Shown here one piece after another: positions 1 through 15,149 of a stretch of DNA of 64,000 nt. Within the stretch, counting starts at the first letter, position 1; every line of letters begins with the position of its first letter. The notes under the pieces were generated by a model, which was not told the DNA's origin, ran no database searches, and was given only the letters and a program-made list of their open reading frames with translations. The translations under genes were made by a program, and so were the position numbers. Source of the DNA: Kudoa neothunni (Eukaryota > Cnidaria); the NCBI GenBank assembly GCA_964304625.1, contig OZ199840.1, positions 9,858,001 to 9,922,000 of the forward strand, read 5' to 3'.

Positions 1-504
1 AATTCATTAATAATGAAAATTACACAGTTATCATACGTATTGCTAAACCAAACACTTTGGCTCCACTTTTAACACCACCGTTTTTTAGGCCGTCTGCGGA
101 TACTTCATCTTTTATATAAATATATTTTGATCTGGGTGAAAGCTTGTCGTAATCATGCTTATTATCAACCCCAGCACAAGTTCGGATACACTTATTATTA
201 ACATCACTCTCCTTACCTTCACATGTTTGGATTTCATCGTAGTTGGTACCCAATGAATTTTCTCGCATTATGTGGCATGTTTTACTGTTTTGATAATCCG
301 TTCCTTTCAGCTCGATATGAAATTTAAAATTGGCGACATCGGCCTCATGTATCTGATAATACACTTCTCTAGTTGGAGCAGCGGATGAAGCGTCAGCTGA
401 ATAACATTCATTTGAAACTGAACAACAATTAATAAAATCAAGTATATAATCAACTTACGTGAAAATATAATGAGAAAAGTGTGAAGAATTATATTCGGAG
501 TCAT
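1..504 (-). CDS. 5' part of a secreted/membrane Fn3-like cysteine-domain protein (runs off the left edge)
   Basis: I see ATG at 504-502, a hydrophobic signal peptide exon (MTPNIILHTFLIIFS, 504-459), a 41-nt GT-AG intron (458-418, phase 1), and a second exon 417-37 that ends at a phase-1 GT donor. The second exon encodes one Fn3-like domain with the cysteine order C-x-I...TC...C-x3-C, followed by a L-x5-Y strand (KLSPRSKYIYIK). The same cysteine order and L-x5-Y strand recur about 16 times in the gene at 46467-53418, so I assign this gene to the same family. The 3' part lies outside the window. Function is unknown; a secreted or membrane-anchored adhesion role is inference. I am confident of the signal peptide and the family link. 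Confidence 0.75.
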
Positions 505-2492
505 TACAAATTAAATCTAATAAGTATATCTGTTTAATACCAATTCCATTTATACTTCGTAATTCAATTCAAAGTAGTCTATGAATACTTCCGCAAATCA
601 TTAATATCTTCTCTATTGTTAATATTCTCGGATATGAGTTTAGACATGATTAGCGATAAACAATATGAAAATTCATTAATTTATTTTGTAAATGTTGATT
701 TTTCTTTAAATGTTTGATCTATTTTTAATATTTATGACATAATTTTACTGCAAAGGATTATACAATTTTATCAACCATTAATTTTTTATTTTCTGCCTAG
801 TTAAACTTTATATAAAATTTTTTATTGAATACGTGCATAAATATAATATAATTAAATAAATTTGTGTATTATTACCTATTTATTTTTTGTTAGATACGAT
901 GTATCCTAAAAATAATATATTTCGTTTCATTAATTAGAAGCTAAAAATATTGTTAAGAAAGATTGTCTCATTTATTTTAATTACGTATCGTTTTGTTAAA
1001 TAATCCACATTTTAGCTTATTTTTTTGTTGTTACATGTATGACCTTTTCATAACTAACTAACGAAAGAGCAATAGCGCATCAATCATTAGAATTGTCATT
1101 TTATTATTTAATCACAATTAAATCAAGATATATATCCACGAATATTAATTCGAATAGTCAATTATATCTCTTAAGTATATTTAGATAAAATTCTTATTAG
1201 TATTTAAAGAATAAATATTATCATAAATAGCTATATTTTACATTATGTAAACAGATTTAGCAATAACTTTAAAATTCAACGAATAATATATTTTAATAAT
1301 ATATTTTAATAATTTTAACTTCGAATTTATCAAAAATGTTGCAATCGTTTTTTCGTATATATTAACATAATAAAGACAAACAATTTAATCAAATAAAATA
1401 AGTTATTTAAATAAATTTCTTTAAAATTATAAATCTATGTTAAATTAAATATCTGTCAATCGAAAAAATTAATCCATTTTAATAATGCGAATTGATCAGT
1501 ATATATCAATGATCGGTACTCGGTATTAGCGGAAGAGCCAATAATTGATAGTTAAAAAAATTTGTCTATTTCCGACGCCTTACAACTTAAATATACGGCG
1601 GGAAATCAAAATCCGTGTCCTTAATGTCATAAAAACTTACATTCCAAAAAAAATATGAAGAAATTCTCGAATTGGCATATTTACACGTGTTTTTATAACT
1701 AATTAACTTATTATTTTAATTATTATTAATAATTTTAACGCAGACGATGACAATAAAAATAAATATAAAAACGTGAATTTTCTTAATTGCTCAAAGTAAC
1801 ATTATAATTTCTTGTTCAATAGATCCCATTACGCTAAGTTAAAAATTCTACCTTCAGCCTCGGTACAGCAAATTTATAATGAAAATTTGTATCATTATGA
1901 ATATTATCATCAACTTAAGAAAAAATATAAAAAAATAATCCAATCTTTTAAAATCGGAAAATTACTTACTTTATTTGTATTTTCATAAATTGAGTCATTT
2001 TTACGATTATTTATATGATTTTTAAGATAGCAATTAGACAAAAATTTAAACATACAAATACTTGGATAAATAATTAGCCGATTACTTTTATATAATCTAC
2101 ACAAAAAATCGATTATCCTTAAAATAAATAATTCGGATTCAATGACTTTTCATCTCACACCAACAAGACAAATTTAAATACGATTCATGAATATATTAAT
2201 ATAATGGTTGCTTAAATTAACATTTCTATCAATTATAAAATTCTTTAATCAAAACTTTTCTTTTATATTTTCACAATCTCTTCTCTCATCTAATTTTATT
2301 ATTTTATATATAACAATAATCACATTTTGTTTACTTCAATCAATACCCTAATAATCCTGATAAACTTGTAATCGTCTAAATATTTGTTTTTGTTATCTCA
2401 ATTAATAATCTATTAATACGAGTCATGCATGTAACACATTACGTATACATTGAAACTTTTAAAAAAAATAATATAGTCCAAACCAACAACAT
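505..2492. other. AT-rich intergenic stretch
   Basis: Very AT-rich DNA with many stops in all frames. I see no gene, RNA gene or transposon end that I can support. A weak minus-strand ORF at 1910-2104 has low-complexity composition and no splice or start context, so I treat it as chance. Confidence 0.6.
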
Positions 2493-3560
2493 ATGTGGGT
2501 ATCATATCATTGATCGTTACAATAATAGCAATATTTTTGCAATACACAGCATTGAACAGTGCTGATCTCGTCGGATTTACATTCACTCTAGAAAACCCAG
2601 AAGGTCAAACTAAAAGTTATCAATACACAGGAGGTTATGTTGCGGGTTGTTTGAAACCGGAAGATGATAACACTCTATCCCAAATGAAATGTTTTGAAGA
2701 ATTAGCCTATTTGAATTATGGTACCATTAAAAATACATAGCATTAAATAGATGAATTTTAGGTTCGGTTGTGTTCTCACTAGAAAACAGAGGTATCTCAA
2801 CAATCCTTTATTCATTATAAAATAGTTGAATTAAAGATTTACTTAATTTAGACAATATTTTCAACATGATAGATCAATATGTTTCCGATGGTAAATTTCT
2901 TGTTCTACTAGAAATTTCATGTTCTGAATCGTTAATTATCATTGAAACCCCTCAGTGAGTTAAAATTATAATTGATATATTTAACGTTTTAGTTGACCAA
3001 TCGGGATCTGAACTCAGGGGTAAATTAAAATTACACACATATATACATATATAACGAATATTAAGTGTTGGAAAATTATGGGTTGATCTTTACCGAAAAT
3101 TCATTCACATTAAATTCAAGTAAATCCACATAACCAATAAAAATCAGTTACTTTCAAATTAGAATTTACTGAAATATCTTCAATCAACAAAACATTGAGG
3201 GTATTGACACTAGTTAATTTTATAAGCGCGTTAGGATCATGCATGCTGTTTGTAATCATGGTAGTAAAGGATCGATTTGGTTTTGCGGCGATAGCCCTCC
3301 ACATCACATCCAGTAATATATTATGAAAATGTATTTGTTGGATATTACAATAAATAGCTGCTATCTCTATCTTACTGACAAGCGTATTATTATATTTTTC
3401 AGCCCAAGATCGTGCCTACTATAGTCCAATGAAGTACAGAGCTGGTTCGCACTTGCAGATATTTTCGCTAACACTTTTGCTTATCAATGAATTATTGATA
3501 GTACTGATCAAACAATTTGAGAAGAAACCTTCAAGATTTATACATTTAAAATATTTTTAA
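2493..3560 (+). CDS. Putative multi-pass membrane protein, unrecognised
   Basis: A chain of short exons joined by GT-AG introns reads as one membrane protein. The first exon starts near ATG 2493 with a hydrophobic segment (IISLIVTIIAIFLQYTAL), then a stretch with two cysteines. Exons near 2763, 2852 and 3001 follow. An exon from about 3147 holds a second hydrophobic segment (LVNFISALGSCMLFVIMVV). The last exon, 3403-3560, holds a third (LQIFSLTLLLINELLIVLI) and a basic tail ending KYF-stop. The ATG and the hydrophobic frame differ by one base at a GGG run, and a second one-base mismatch occurs at CCCC near 2950; both look like sequence errors. I do not recognise the family. Three or four membrane spans are possible. 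The exon model is tentative. Confidence 0.5.
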
Positions 3561-3735
3561 TAAATCCTTATTTAATGATATATTTTAAAAATTACAATTT
3601 ATATGACATATTTTTTAATCTGGTTTTATTATTATTTAATAATTTATTCAAGTATTCAATTAAATTAATTAGGGCATGAAAAAATAATACTTTAATAACA
3701 CAAATCAAAAACCACAAATACAACACTAAAGCAAG

Positions 3736-6700
3736 TTAGAAATTATTCCACTGGAAAAGGGTTCGTTCCCTTAACGCTCTAACTCCTCGCATGGACCATT
3801 CCTTGCTGGTCACGGTGAGTTCTTCGGTTGAATGCAATTGAGAGAAATTGCAAGCACCTTTAAAAGCAGCATGGGCTGGTATACAATCCTAACAACCAAC
3901 GTATACATGCATAAATCCACAAAAGATGTAGCTATAACAAAGAGATTACCACCAATCGATCAGTTACATCAACAACCACTCTTCTATATTTGTTTTTTCG
4001 CGGTAATTGTGCCTCAATACGATACTGCAAAAATTCGCGAGCTCCATCAATGTTAAAGCCTCCGCCCACAATAAAAATATTGGAAAATAGGCGTGATTGT
4101 TGTTCAAAATCCTCTAATGATAAAATCGATTAACTCAACTCTCAAATTAGAACAACACCAGTGTTTATTATAGTTGGACCTACCGCATGTTAGTATACTC
4201 TTGATGATAACTTCTCCTAACGACATAACAGTTGAATCTAGTTGTAGAGGGGAATAAGCTGCCACATAATCCATTTTGCCGCTATTTCCCCCAGGTCCAC
4301 TCGAATCATCCGTATAGCTGTCACTCATTGAAAATTCATCTTAAGATTCGAATTCAAGCAGGTTTTTTTAAAAACAACAAATACCAACAGGATCCAAAGA
4401 TTCCGTCCCCGCCTCGTTATTCTAAGTGAGTTAAAATTAGCCGATTATCGTAGTGTTAATTAAATTCAAAATATTTTTAATATCTTAGTTTACAGACGAA
4501 TCTAATATTTTTTTAATTTTTCTCGCTATTTTAATAATTTTAATATTGATATTTAGTTTTTATTGTAATCATTTGTTTTTGTTTAAAGTCTAACAATAAA
4601 ACAACCAATTAAAAATTAAGAGATATATTAAATGCGCAGGCGTCATATTAGACATAACAATACCGCAATTATTAAAAGATTACAAGATAAATACCAGTAC
4701 GCATGCGCTATGACTAATCACTTAACATGGCAAAATAAATGCAGTCGCGCGCAGTGTAAAAAATATAACATTGGGATTTATTTAAAAATAGCAAAAAATA
4801 AATCCGGCATGCATATTTTTGTGAGAGATTACTGAAAAAAATTAAATCCCATTTAAAAAATAACGAAAAATACAATTTTTTTAATTAAAGATTTAAAAAC
4901 AATTACTTGAGTTCCTCCTTCGATTAATGTTCCTGTGTTCTGTAACCACAAAATCAGATCAGACCAAATCAACTGAAATATTACAACTTACATCCATCAT
5001 ATTATCTCGATTAAAAATATCATTTGTTGTATCATAATCGAGGTAGTTGAATGGGACAACCATTATGGGATCAATTAGACCCAAAAATGGACCAGAAAAA
5101 AACACCTAATTTCGCAGCATTATCTCAATCAAGCCAAGTAGTAATAATGAGAAAATGTGTGATGAATACAGTTGAACACAACAATCCTTCTTCGCCAAGC
5201 ATAAAGTCGACCAACTGAGGCTCAGTTATTCCGGGAGGTTTCCATACGATCCAAAAATTTTTCCCAGCTCTTCCTTCCTAATCAACAGATCAACCCACTC
5301 AAACAACTCCCACTCGATTACAGGTACAAGATGACACACATCTTTTTTTAATTCTTCCAACACTTTGAAATGATAAAAAAAATCAAAAGGATTTAAATCC
5401 CCTACAGGAAATGCCGCCTACCCACAAATTAAAACCTAATAGAAATTGGGTGTTTTCAACTTTTTTAAGTAGATAAAACAACGCAGATGATACCGCACTT
5501 CCACCAACATTAAGCTTGATTCTAAATGAGAGGGATCGAGGTAAAAATCATACTACACTTTGATCACTACTCACCTTGAAATAGGCAGAGACACCCCCTC
5601 TTCAACACAACATACACTTGTTTTGCTGTGGCCAATATCCACCACACAAATGCTTTGAAGTCTAGCGTAGTATGAAACTGCAACCGACTCCTACCCAACC
5701 ACAGCACAAAAACATCAATATTTTCAGTCAAATAACACTCACTTGAACTACTATACCACTAGAGAATTCCATATCTTTCAACAGCAGATCCATCATTATA
5801 ATAATAGAAGCTCGATTGAAAAAATCGGGTATCAACAAAATAAACTTGTACTCCTTGGATATGATATAAATTATTGAGTACATTGGTTGTTGAGGAAATC
5901 CATCATACCGACAAATTCATCGACATTTTTGTTGAATCGAATAACTTTCCAAGAGCGTACATCCAATGTCGACATACCAAAGATTTCTCGTGTTCAGATA
6001 AATTATGCTGATTGTCATTTTTGATTATATCTTTGTATATCCAACTGACCTTATAGTTGCGAGATGTTTTGGGGTCCATCTCAAACACCTTAAACTCATT
6101 CAATAAAATCATGTATTTGGTGGATCAAACTACTTTATCGCCAAAAACAAATTCATCTGGTGTTTGGTTATCTTCACTGGTTACGCTATTACTGTCGGTT
6201 TTCTCTGAACTCGAAAACATAAGTTGTTCATTGAATTCTCGCTAAATATCATAGTCCCCGGTTATAAATGCCCTTATGAATCGCAAATAAAATTAATATC
6301 ATCAGCGTTCTAATGAAATATTTGCGGCAACTTTGATGTATTGATGTGTGGATATTTTTTTAAATAAAAAACCAAATATTTATTGCACCAAGAAAATTAC
6401 TTGATGGAAGTCAAAAGTTGGACTCATATCTCCATGCATCAACTTCAATGTAGTTGCTACATTAATTAGAGGAGCATCATCGAAATTGGGAATCGGGTTG
6501 ATTGGTAACTAAAAATAATCTCATATCCCCCCTCCACCAATTCTCACATCAATACATTAGGTTCAAATTGCAAAATATTTGGATTGGTTGAGGACTGTTC
6601 TGGTTGATTCCATCGGTAGGCTATCACATGAGGAAAACACATCGGTTCAAGGTCATCCGCGAACCCAATATACAAATTTAATGTGCCTGGGTGAATTACA

Positions 6701-6866
6701 ATAAATTTTGAATCCTCCTAATTATGGCACGGATTAAAATCCAATATAATTCAAAATCAGAAAAATTAATTTAATGTTTCCTCTAAATTATATGTCAACT
6801 ATTTATTTTGGTTTTATCTGTTAAAATCAAAGCACTGACCGAATCAACTTCCTCCATTGCAGACAT
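3736..6866 (-). CDS. ACTR8: Actin-related protein 8 homologue (INO80 chromatin-remodelling subunit)
   Basis: Arp8 is a nuclear actin-fold subunit of the INO80 nucleosome remodeller. The minus strand carries Arp8 blocks in order. Exon 1 is 6866-6840 (MSAMEEVDS), then a 122-nt intron, then SKFIVIHPG and FPHVIAYR near 6700-6640. VVDIGHSKTSVCCVEEGVS lies near 5650-5590, GGSAVSSALFYLL near 5500, EPQLVDFMLGEEGLL near 5210-5170, IFIVGGGF near 4060, and EWSMRGVRALRERTLFQW just before the stop at 3736-3738. These match the human Arp8 blocks IVIHPG, VDVGDQKTSVCCVEDG, ILVVGGG and the RMLRERAAFVW end. One intron, 4114-4183, is resolved (phase 1). The middle is broken by several introns and I have not resolved every join. 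A GCGCAAGCGC motif lies 4 bases before the ATG. Confidence 0.85.
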
Positions 6867-6870
6867 ACTT

Positions 6871-6880
6871 GCGCTTGCGC
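6871..6880 (-). promoter_or_regulatory. NRF1-like GCGCAAGCGC motif at the ACTR8 start
   Basis: The 10-mer GCGCAAGCGC sits directly 5' of the ACTR8 ATG on the minus strand. The NRF1 consensus is roughly YGCGCAYGCGCR. Similar motifs lie next to other gene starts in this window (9998-10010, 15150-15160, 60551-60564). A promoter role is inference from position and recurrence. Confidence 0.5.
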
Positions 6881-6881
6881 G

Positions 6882-7940
6882 TAATTACCAGGATGATTAA
6901 CGACTCTTTCATCCGAGTTAAAATAATTTCTTTTGGAGTGTAAAATCTGTTAATATAGTTTAATTTAGTTAATCTAGAATATACGCTTAATTATTCAAGT
7001 ATTTAATTATTATATTTACATTTACATTTGAGGTATTCTTGCCGAATTTGTAATTAGACTTGTTTCTTGTTTGGTATAAGTTATTTTAAGTAATTAAGTT
7101 CGAAAAATTAAACTATTGCAAATAAGTTTGGTTTTTCAAAAATTTAGCGGAAAATGATGGTCACGTGACTTAGAGTCTTGAGTTGGCAATTTTATTGAGC
7201 TATATACAATAAAAAGAGTTTTTCAATGTGGTGGAGATTTTGGAGACAGTCAGTGAAGGTCCAAGATTCACATCTTGAGTCAACGAAAAAATTGCACAAC
7301 CGAGCATGCGTCGTACGTAATGTACTGCTTTGAGTGACCAGAATCTCTCGTGAGTATTTTAAGTGTGATTCGTACACAATCGAATCTGAATTAAGTCTGG
7401 TAAACGATAATTATTTGATTAATTTTACTGTAAATTCCATGACGTCTTCAGTCTATTATTTTCTATGTATGTATATAATAGAAGATAAAATAAAAATCAT
7501 AAGTAGTGAAAAATAAAAACTTATACAATATTCATATCTTAACTCTTTAATATACTAAAAATGGACTGCACTCCGAAGAATTTCGGGTTAAAAAATTACT
7601 CCGGATTTTTACATCTGCGTTCGGACCATAAAATAATATTTAATTTTGGGAAATAAAAATATACAAATTCCCACTGTTAGATTCAGCAGTAATCCTCAAA
7701 ATCCAACAAAAATTGTGTTTAAAATAATCCATGATAACAATTTTCAATTTAAGCTCAATATTTGAGTAAATTTTACGTTCAAATCGTGTGATAAATATTT
7801 TAATTATTATTTGCGCAAAAATAGAACATTTGCAAACACTCATAAAATGAATTCTGAAACAAACAGTAGTTGTTTTGTGTTAATTTTCCGAAAACCAAAT
7901 ATAAATCTTGAAAATCTTGTTCGCGAATTTGATTGTCTAA
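6882..7940. other. Intergenic stretch without a supported gene
   Basis: Only short ORFs on both strands, with no family similarity or coherent splice structure. One GCATGCG motif at about 7303. Nothing else noted. Confidence 0.5.
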
Positions 7941-7943
7941 GTT

Positions 7944-8452
7944 GTAGAGGAGTAGAAGAGTAGAGGAGTAGAGGAGTAGAGGAGTAGAGGAGTAGAGGAG
8001 TAGAAGAGTAGAGGAGTAGAAGAGTAGAGGAGTAGAAGAGTAGAGGAGTAGAAGAGTAGAGGAGTAGAAGAGTAGAGGAGTAGAAGAGTAGAGGAGTAGA
8101 AGAGTAGAGGAGTAGAAGAGTAGAGGAGTAGAAGAGTAGAGGAGTAGAAGAGTAGAGGAGTAGAAGAGTAGAGGAGTAGAAGAGTAGAGGAGTAGAAGAG
8201 TAGAGGAGTAGAAGAGTAGAGGAGTAGAAGAGTAGAGGAGTAGAAGAGTAGAGGAGTAGAAGAGTAGAGGAGTAGAAGAGTAGAGGAGTAGAAGAGTAGA
8301 GGAGTAGAAGAGTAGAGGAGTAGAAGAGTAGAGGAGTAGAAGAGTAGAGGAGTAGAAGAGTAGAGGAGTAGAAGAGTAGAGGAGTAGAAGAGTAGAGGAG
8401 TAGAAGAGTAGAGGAGTAGAAGAGTAGAGGAGTAGAAGAGTAGAGGAGTAGA
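7944..8452. repeat. 8/16-bp minisatellite (GTAGAGGA / GTAGAAGA)
   Basis: About 509 bp of near-perfect tandem array. The first part is mostly the 8-mer GTAGAGGA; the rest alternates GTAGAGGA and GTAGAAGA, giving a 16-bp higher-order unit. Because 16 is not a multiple of 3, the period in protein is 16 residues, and the minus strand stays open for about 200 codons reading L/Y/S/T/P/F repeats. I regard that open frame as a consequence of the repeat, not a gene. Confidence 0.95.
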
Positions 8453-9293
8453 TAATATGGGGCTTTACGGAAGTTTTTCTCCATTAATGAAAGATGTAGT
8501 AACTATGCCATGATTTTCAAAAACTTTCTCCTAATCGTATTATCCCCAAAGCTTTCCTTGTTTATGGAAAACGCATTTATAAATGATAAATCCATTAAAT
8601 AAAAGAACCACATCATAGGTCGTCTTTGTTAATGGCCCGATAAACTTAAAATTTAAACTATGTAATAAGTAACACTTTATCTATCAATTGGTAAGAAAAA
8701 ATTCATTGGAATATAAACATGTTATAATTTTTTTATTTTACATTTTTAGCCATAATATTTAAATATCGTATATTTGTTCTGTTTTTAAAATTACAAATGA
8801 TCTCACATCCTATGAAGAGAAAACAAATCAAGTAGCCAAATTCATATTTACTTTGAGGTTTTATACTGGTTCAGCTATGGCAGGGACTATTTGAAAGGTA
8901 AATCCTAATCCCATCAACTCTTACCCACAAGCGGATTTTCAGATTAATTTTTGTCGATTTTGCTAAATTTAATTATCTACCAAGTAAGAAGCCATTTTAA
9001 GTATTATTATTAGCCTACTTCATTATAAGAAAAACAAGGCATCACAAACCCCTTATTCGAAAATTTCCCCCCAGTTGAGAACTCCTGCATTAGAAGGTGA
9101 AAAAAGACGTATTTAATACTAATATTGGTAGATATTGTTCCTTAATGGAAACACGTATTTAAACACTGAAGGAGGGGATTACGCTTAAGCGGTGCAATTG
9201 AAAATAACCCATTCTTTTAAAAATTAAAACAAACCAATTATGATAATCGTCCACGCGAATAAAATCAGTGAAAATAAACAATAAGCAAATGGT
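8453..9293. other. Intergenic stretch with one dispersed-repeat copy
   Basis: No gene supported. Bases 8909-8935 match, in reverse complement, 33536-33562 at 26 of 27 positions, and both copies have an AATAGTCCC-type sequence nearby, so this is one copy of a dispersed repeat. Confidence 0.5.
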
Positions 9294-9970
9294 TTAATCG
9301 TCAAGTGGCTGAATAGATTCGACTGAATCGTTATTAATGTTATTAACGTTATTAACTTTTGGTGCAGCGATTGAAGTATCGTCAATTGAGGACGAGGCTC
9401 CTGGCGCCAAATTAACAAAGTCGAGGTTGGTTATGATTTTGCAATCACTATCTCTGTGGTAGGCCATCTTATCAGGAACTTCAATTTTGGGACCTTGTAC
9501 ATTTAGGTTTAGAGCAAACGCCATAATTTCCATAGCCGGTTTAAAAATGTACTAATACAATGGTTAATCAATTAACTAATTATACGACAAATACAAATAA
9601 TTACATAGAATATTCGGTTGGCTATTTTGTAAGATTCCCAGGTCTCCTTCTCGGTAAAGAGAAGCCCAGTCAATGCGACCGACAACACAGTTGCAACTGC
9701 AAATTTTAATGGCATAGAATTTTTCATTTGTTGAACCACACTAAATCGATTGAATCCTTTCCTCGGTACCATCATTAGAGGTGAATATCGTTCCAAATTC
9801 GGATCGACAATCTTAATGTTACTATAATGGCCGGAATATTTGTATCCATTGAATCGATGAAAAAGATAATGATATTCCCTTGCAGAAATAGTTAAACTGG
9901 GGAGATTTGGAACGGTTGATAAAGCTTTTGGAGTTACATTAGTAACTCCCAGTAACAGCCGAGACGACAT
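9294..9970 (-). CDS. Mitochondrially targeted single-pass membrane protein, unrecognised (207 aa)
   Basis: Exon 1 is 9970-9605 (122 codons), the intron 9604-9552 is 53 nt and phase 0, and exon 2 is 9551-9294. The start MSSRLLLGVTN is followed by about 30 residues rich in R/S/T with no acid, typical of a mitochondrial presequence. A hydrophobic helix (FAVATVLSVALTGLLF) lies near residues 90-106, followed by charged segments and an N/D/S-rich C terminus. It lies head to head with the ATP synthase beta gene, with about 245 bp between the two starts, and shares that promoter region. An inner-membrane role, for example a respiratory complex accessory subunit, is inference. I do not recognise the family. 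Confidence 0.7.
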
Positions 9971-9997
9971 ACGAACGAACTTTTAAATATTCTTAGG

Positions 9998-10010
9998 TGC
10001 GCTTGCGCCC
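9998..10010 (-). promoter_or_regulatory. NRF1-like motif in the shared promoter of two mitochondrial genes
   Basis: GGGCGCAAGCGCA (minus strand) lies 28 nt before the ATG of the mitochondrial membrane protein and about 206 nt before the ATP synthase beta ATG. In animals NRF1 controls nuclear genes for mitochondrial proteins, so the placement makes sense. The role here is inferred from sequence alone. Confidence 0.5.
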
Positions 10011-10215
10011 GTATAAAATGGATTATTCAAAATTTTTGTTTGCTACTTAACCACTACACACTGTCATAAATCACACCGAACAAAATAAGAAGATGTGAAA
10101 TGATTAAATAAATTATCGTTTAATCTTTAAGATGTTTAAAAACGGATAGCGCCGTTGATCAAATTGAAACGTGTATGTATAATCACCGTTTAAACTTCGG
10201 AATCCGAAGATAAAA

Positions 10216-11927
<1,712 letters not shown>

Positions 11928-12414
11928 ATAAAATCCCATTATTATTGCTTTTCATTTCGATAACGATTACTGAAACATTATTGTTGTTTTATTTCACTTT
12001 TATTCTTCATTTTTTGAGTTACCTAATTATCAGCGCGAATTCTCTGTACGATTAATTTCATTTTGATATCAAATAAATTTTCCACTTTTTTAGATTGTTT
12101 ATTATTATTTTTAAGATGTATCAGTGTTTGGTAAATTATTACTTAGTTATCCATAGCGACAAAATTAAATAATTAATGTGAGTTAACTATTAACGAAAAT
12201 AAAAAGCGGTGTCTATTGGCGTACTAATAGATATCTCTGAATCTTTATATTCTCAGAAGACATCAATTTATACTTTTAAGCACATTGTTTTCTGTATGTA
12301 TTGTTATTATAAAAATATCCTAGAGATGGCTTTTATTTAGTTATCGGTGAATAATAAATATTATACCTCGGCTTTTAATGTGCCAAAGAAACGTTTTCAT
12401 TAATTGAACATTAA

Positions 12415-12448
12415 GAATGAATGAATGAATAAATGAATGAATGAATAG
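12415..12448. repeat. (ATGA)n microsatellite
   Basis: About eight copies of the tetramer ATGA/GAAT with one interruption. Confidence 0.9.
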
Positions 12449-13313
12449 ATGTATAATTATATTATACATAAATTCATGAATAAATTTATGAGTGAGATTG
12501 CTGGATTTAAATATAAAAGTTAACTAAACACCTAAAATTGTTTATTTTTAACTCTAAAATTAGTATCAATATCAATATCAATTATAGGTTGTATTGACGT
12601 TTTAATGTGCATCATTAAAGGTTACATTCTTTATGTTAATCCTATCTTGATCTTCTGTAGTATAAATCATTAGTGACTTTTAGTTTCTCCTTCATAATTA
12701 AAATTTGCTAAAAAAACAAAGGATGTTCTAAACAAGAGAAATTTATTTTAGATAATATGAATAAGGGAATTTTTAATGATATTTATTTTCCTGTTGTAGA
12801 AATTTTCAGTTATTAAAGCTTTCCAACGTAAACTAACACTTTCAAAGTACAAAAAATCGGATATATTGAAATAGATGATATTGTAAACTTTTCAAGAAAT
12901 GTCATTCGCTTATGAAGCAATAGAATACCGAAATGTGTCTGCTGACTTTCACATTTATAATAATGAAAACATTAGCATATATTTTAACTAAAATTGGAAT
13001 CTAATCTGACTTTGTTGGATTATTTATTGTGTGAAAAATGTTATTATAAACCATGAGAGGTATTTTCCTACAATATTTTTAATTTATCGGCTCTTTAACT
13101 CTCGTCAATTCATCAAAAAATTTCCAACAAATTATTTATTTTTTACAAATTAATCAATAGGTTTAATATTTTATAGAATTCTCCCCGTTTTAAAATATTT
13201 ACTCATATGCATTTATTGTAGCGATCATCATGCTTACAGTCGGTGTTAATGCCAGAATTACTTTTATTATGGTGTATCCTCTTCGGTAACAACATAATAC
13301 TTAATTTTAGATT

Positions 13314-13335
13314 AGATCAGATCAGATCAGATCAG
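13314..13335. repeat. (AGATC)n microsatellite
   Basis: Between four and five perfect copies of the pentamer AGATC. Confidence 0.9.
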
Positions 13336-15149
13336 AAATGGGAATGTATATCAAATTTGTTCGATATAAACCATAAAATTATAAATGCTCTAAAGGCTTT
13401 AATAAACCTATACAGGTATAAATATATAAAATTCCAACGTGATAAAACCCCAAGCTTGAACTAAAATGGTTATTTGAAACAATATTAAAAGTAATTAGAA
13501 ATATTTCATCTTATTGTCTTTTTTTAAGTTGTATAAATTCCCCTCGTATTGAATGATATTTAAACAATTATTCGCAGAAATATTTTTTATCAACACTTTT
13601 ATAAGTAGTAAAGTCCATAAGTTGATCACATTATCATTATAAAAATTTCATGATAAAATTTTTATTATAAAATGATCATAACTTTTTATTTAACCATAAT
13701 CATTTGATACAAAAAATATATAAACTAAAAAGAGTATTTTTTGATTGTACTTACTCTTTTATTTGTCCACAGTTAATATACATAAAATGATAGAGTATAT
13801 AATTTAGATTGAGATGTGTAAAGCTTACTAAAACGGTTCTATCATATAACATTGCCCACGAAACACTGTAAAAATTTTTAGTTACATTTAATCTTAACTT
13901 AGAAATTAATATATGGCCGTAAAATAGGGTTTCATTGGTTTTTGGAAATTTACCGAAAATTTCACGTGTGCCGAAGGATGTTGTACTCGGTCGGGATTTG
14001 GCATGAAGACTAGAACTTATCAAAATTAGCTGAACCGATACCCTCTATATTATTTATTTTAACAATCATGAAGGTATAGTCGAAAAAATATGCCTAAAAG
14101 AGTGTCTTTTAGATACCTAATCCTACTTAATTATTGGACCGAGAACTCACTTTCTCCATACTAAATTAATATTTCATTATTGAATTTCCCTAACTTTAAG
14201 TGTTAGCACATATTTTTACAATAGGTTATTTAAATAAACTTATTGTAAACAGGGTACAGCTGGAGTTAATGAAATTCCCGGCATTAGTTCGATCCTGTGA
14301 CTTACTACATATAATCCTCAATATGGGATTAAAAAATTCTCGATTTTAGGCCAAATGTACCTCGGTATTTGATTTTTTGATCTTTAACTCACTCAATGAT
14401 GTCTATTGCATTAAATCGTCATTTTATATTTTTGAGTAATATCCCTGTTTCTAATTTTTGTCAGTCATGGGGATTAAATTTAACCGTGCCAATAAAATAC
14501 ACCAATCAATAAACAAGATTTCTCCACAATACCGATTAATCACGTGATTTTCATTATATCTATTTTCCACCCCAGTTTAATTCTTATTAACTAATAATTC
14601 ACAAAAAAATATTCTAAAATTAAAAACCACAACATCTATAATATTTATAAAGTATAAACTATTTTTAGGAAACTACGCAAAACTATTTATTTACTTTAAC
14701 TAGTAATATGCTACAACTTCATTTTATTATTTTTTTTAAAAGTATCATTGACATTGATTAAGAATGCGCCAAAAATTACACTTCAGCAAAAATTGATACA
14801 TAATAAGATTATTTTTTGTCTAAGATCCGATAAACAATTTTATCGATTCACTTTAGTTAACAAACTTCACTAGAATAGGGGACATCTTTAAAATACGGGT
14901 ATCGCGCAAATCCTTCTATATTGCGTACAACTTTTCTGTTAAATATATTTTTATTTCTACAAATTTATTTGATATTTCTTTAAAGAATTACTTATTTATG
15001 TAAACGTAATTTTCATATCAAAATATTGAATGTGAATAGTTTTCGAAATTATCTTTAACTTCACATCTAAGTTTCACATCACTGAAAAAATTAGCATCAA
15101 CTTAATTCAATCAACAGTTGTATATTACACAAAAATAATGTTTATTCGT

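Larger units (their letters stand above)
11928..15149. other. AT-rich intergenic region with small satellites
   Basis: It holds an (ATGA)n run at 12415-12448 and an (AGATC)n run at 13314-13335. A minus-strand ORF at 13751-14023 (90 codons) has fairly protein-like composition but no family I recognise and no splice partners; I leave it uncalled. Otherwise nothing. Confidence 0.5.

Noticed and set aside
7840..8484. 214-codon minus-strand ORF of L/Y/S/T/P/F repeats
   Set aside because: It is the reading of an 8/16-bp DNA minisatellite, whose period leaves frames open by chance; no start or splice context.
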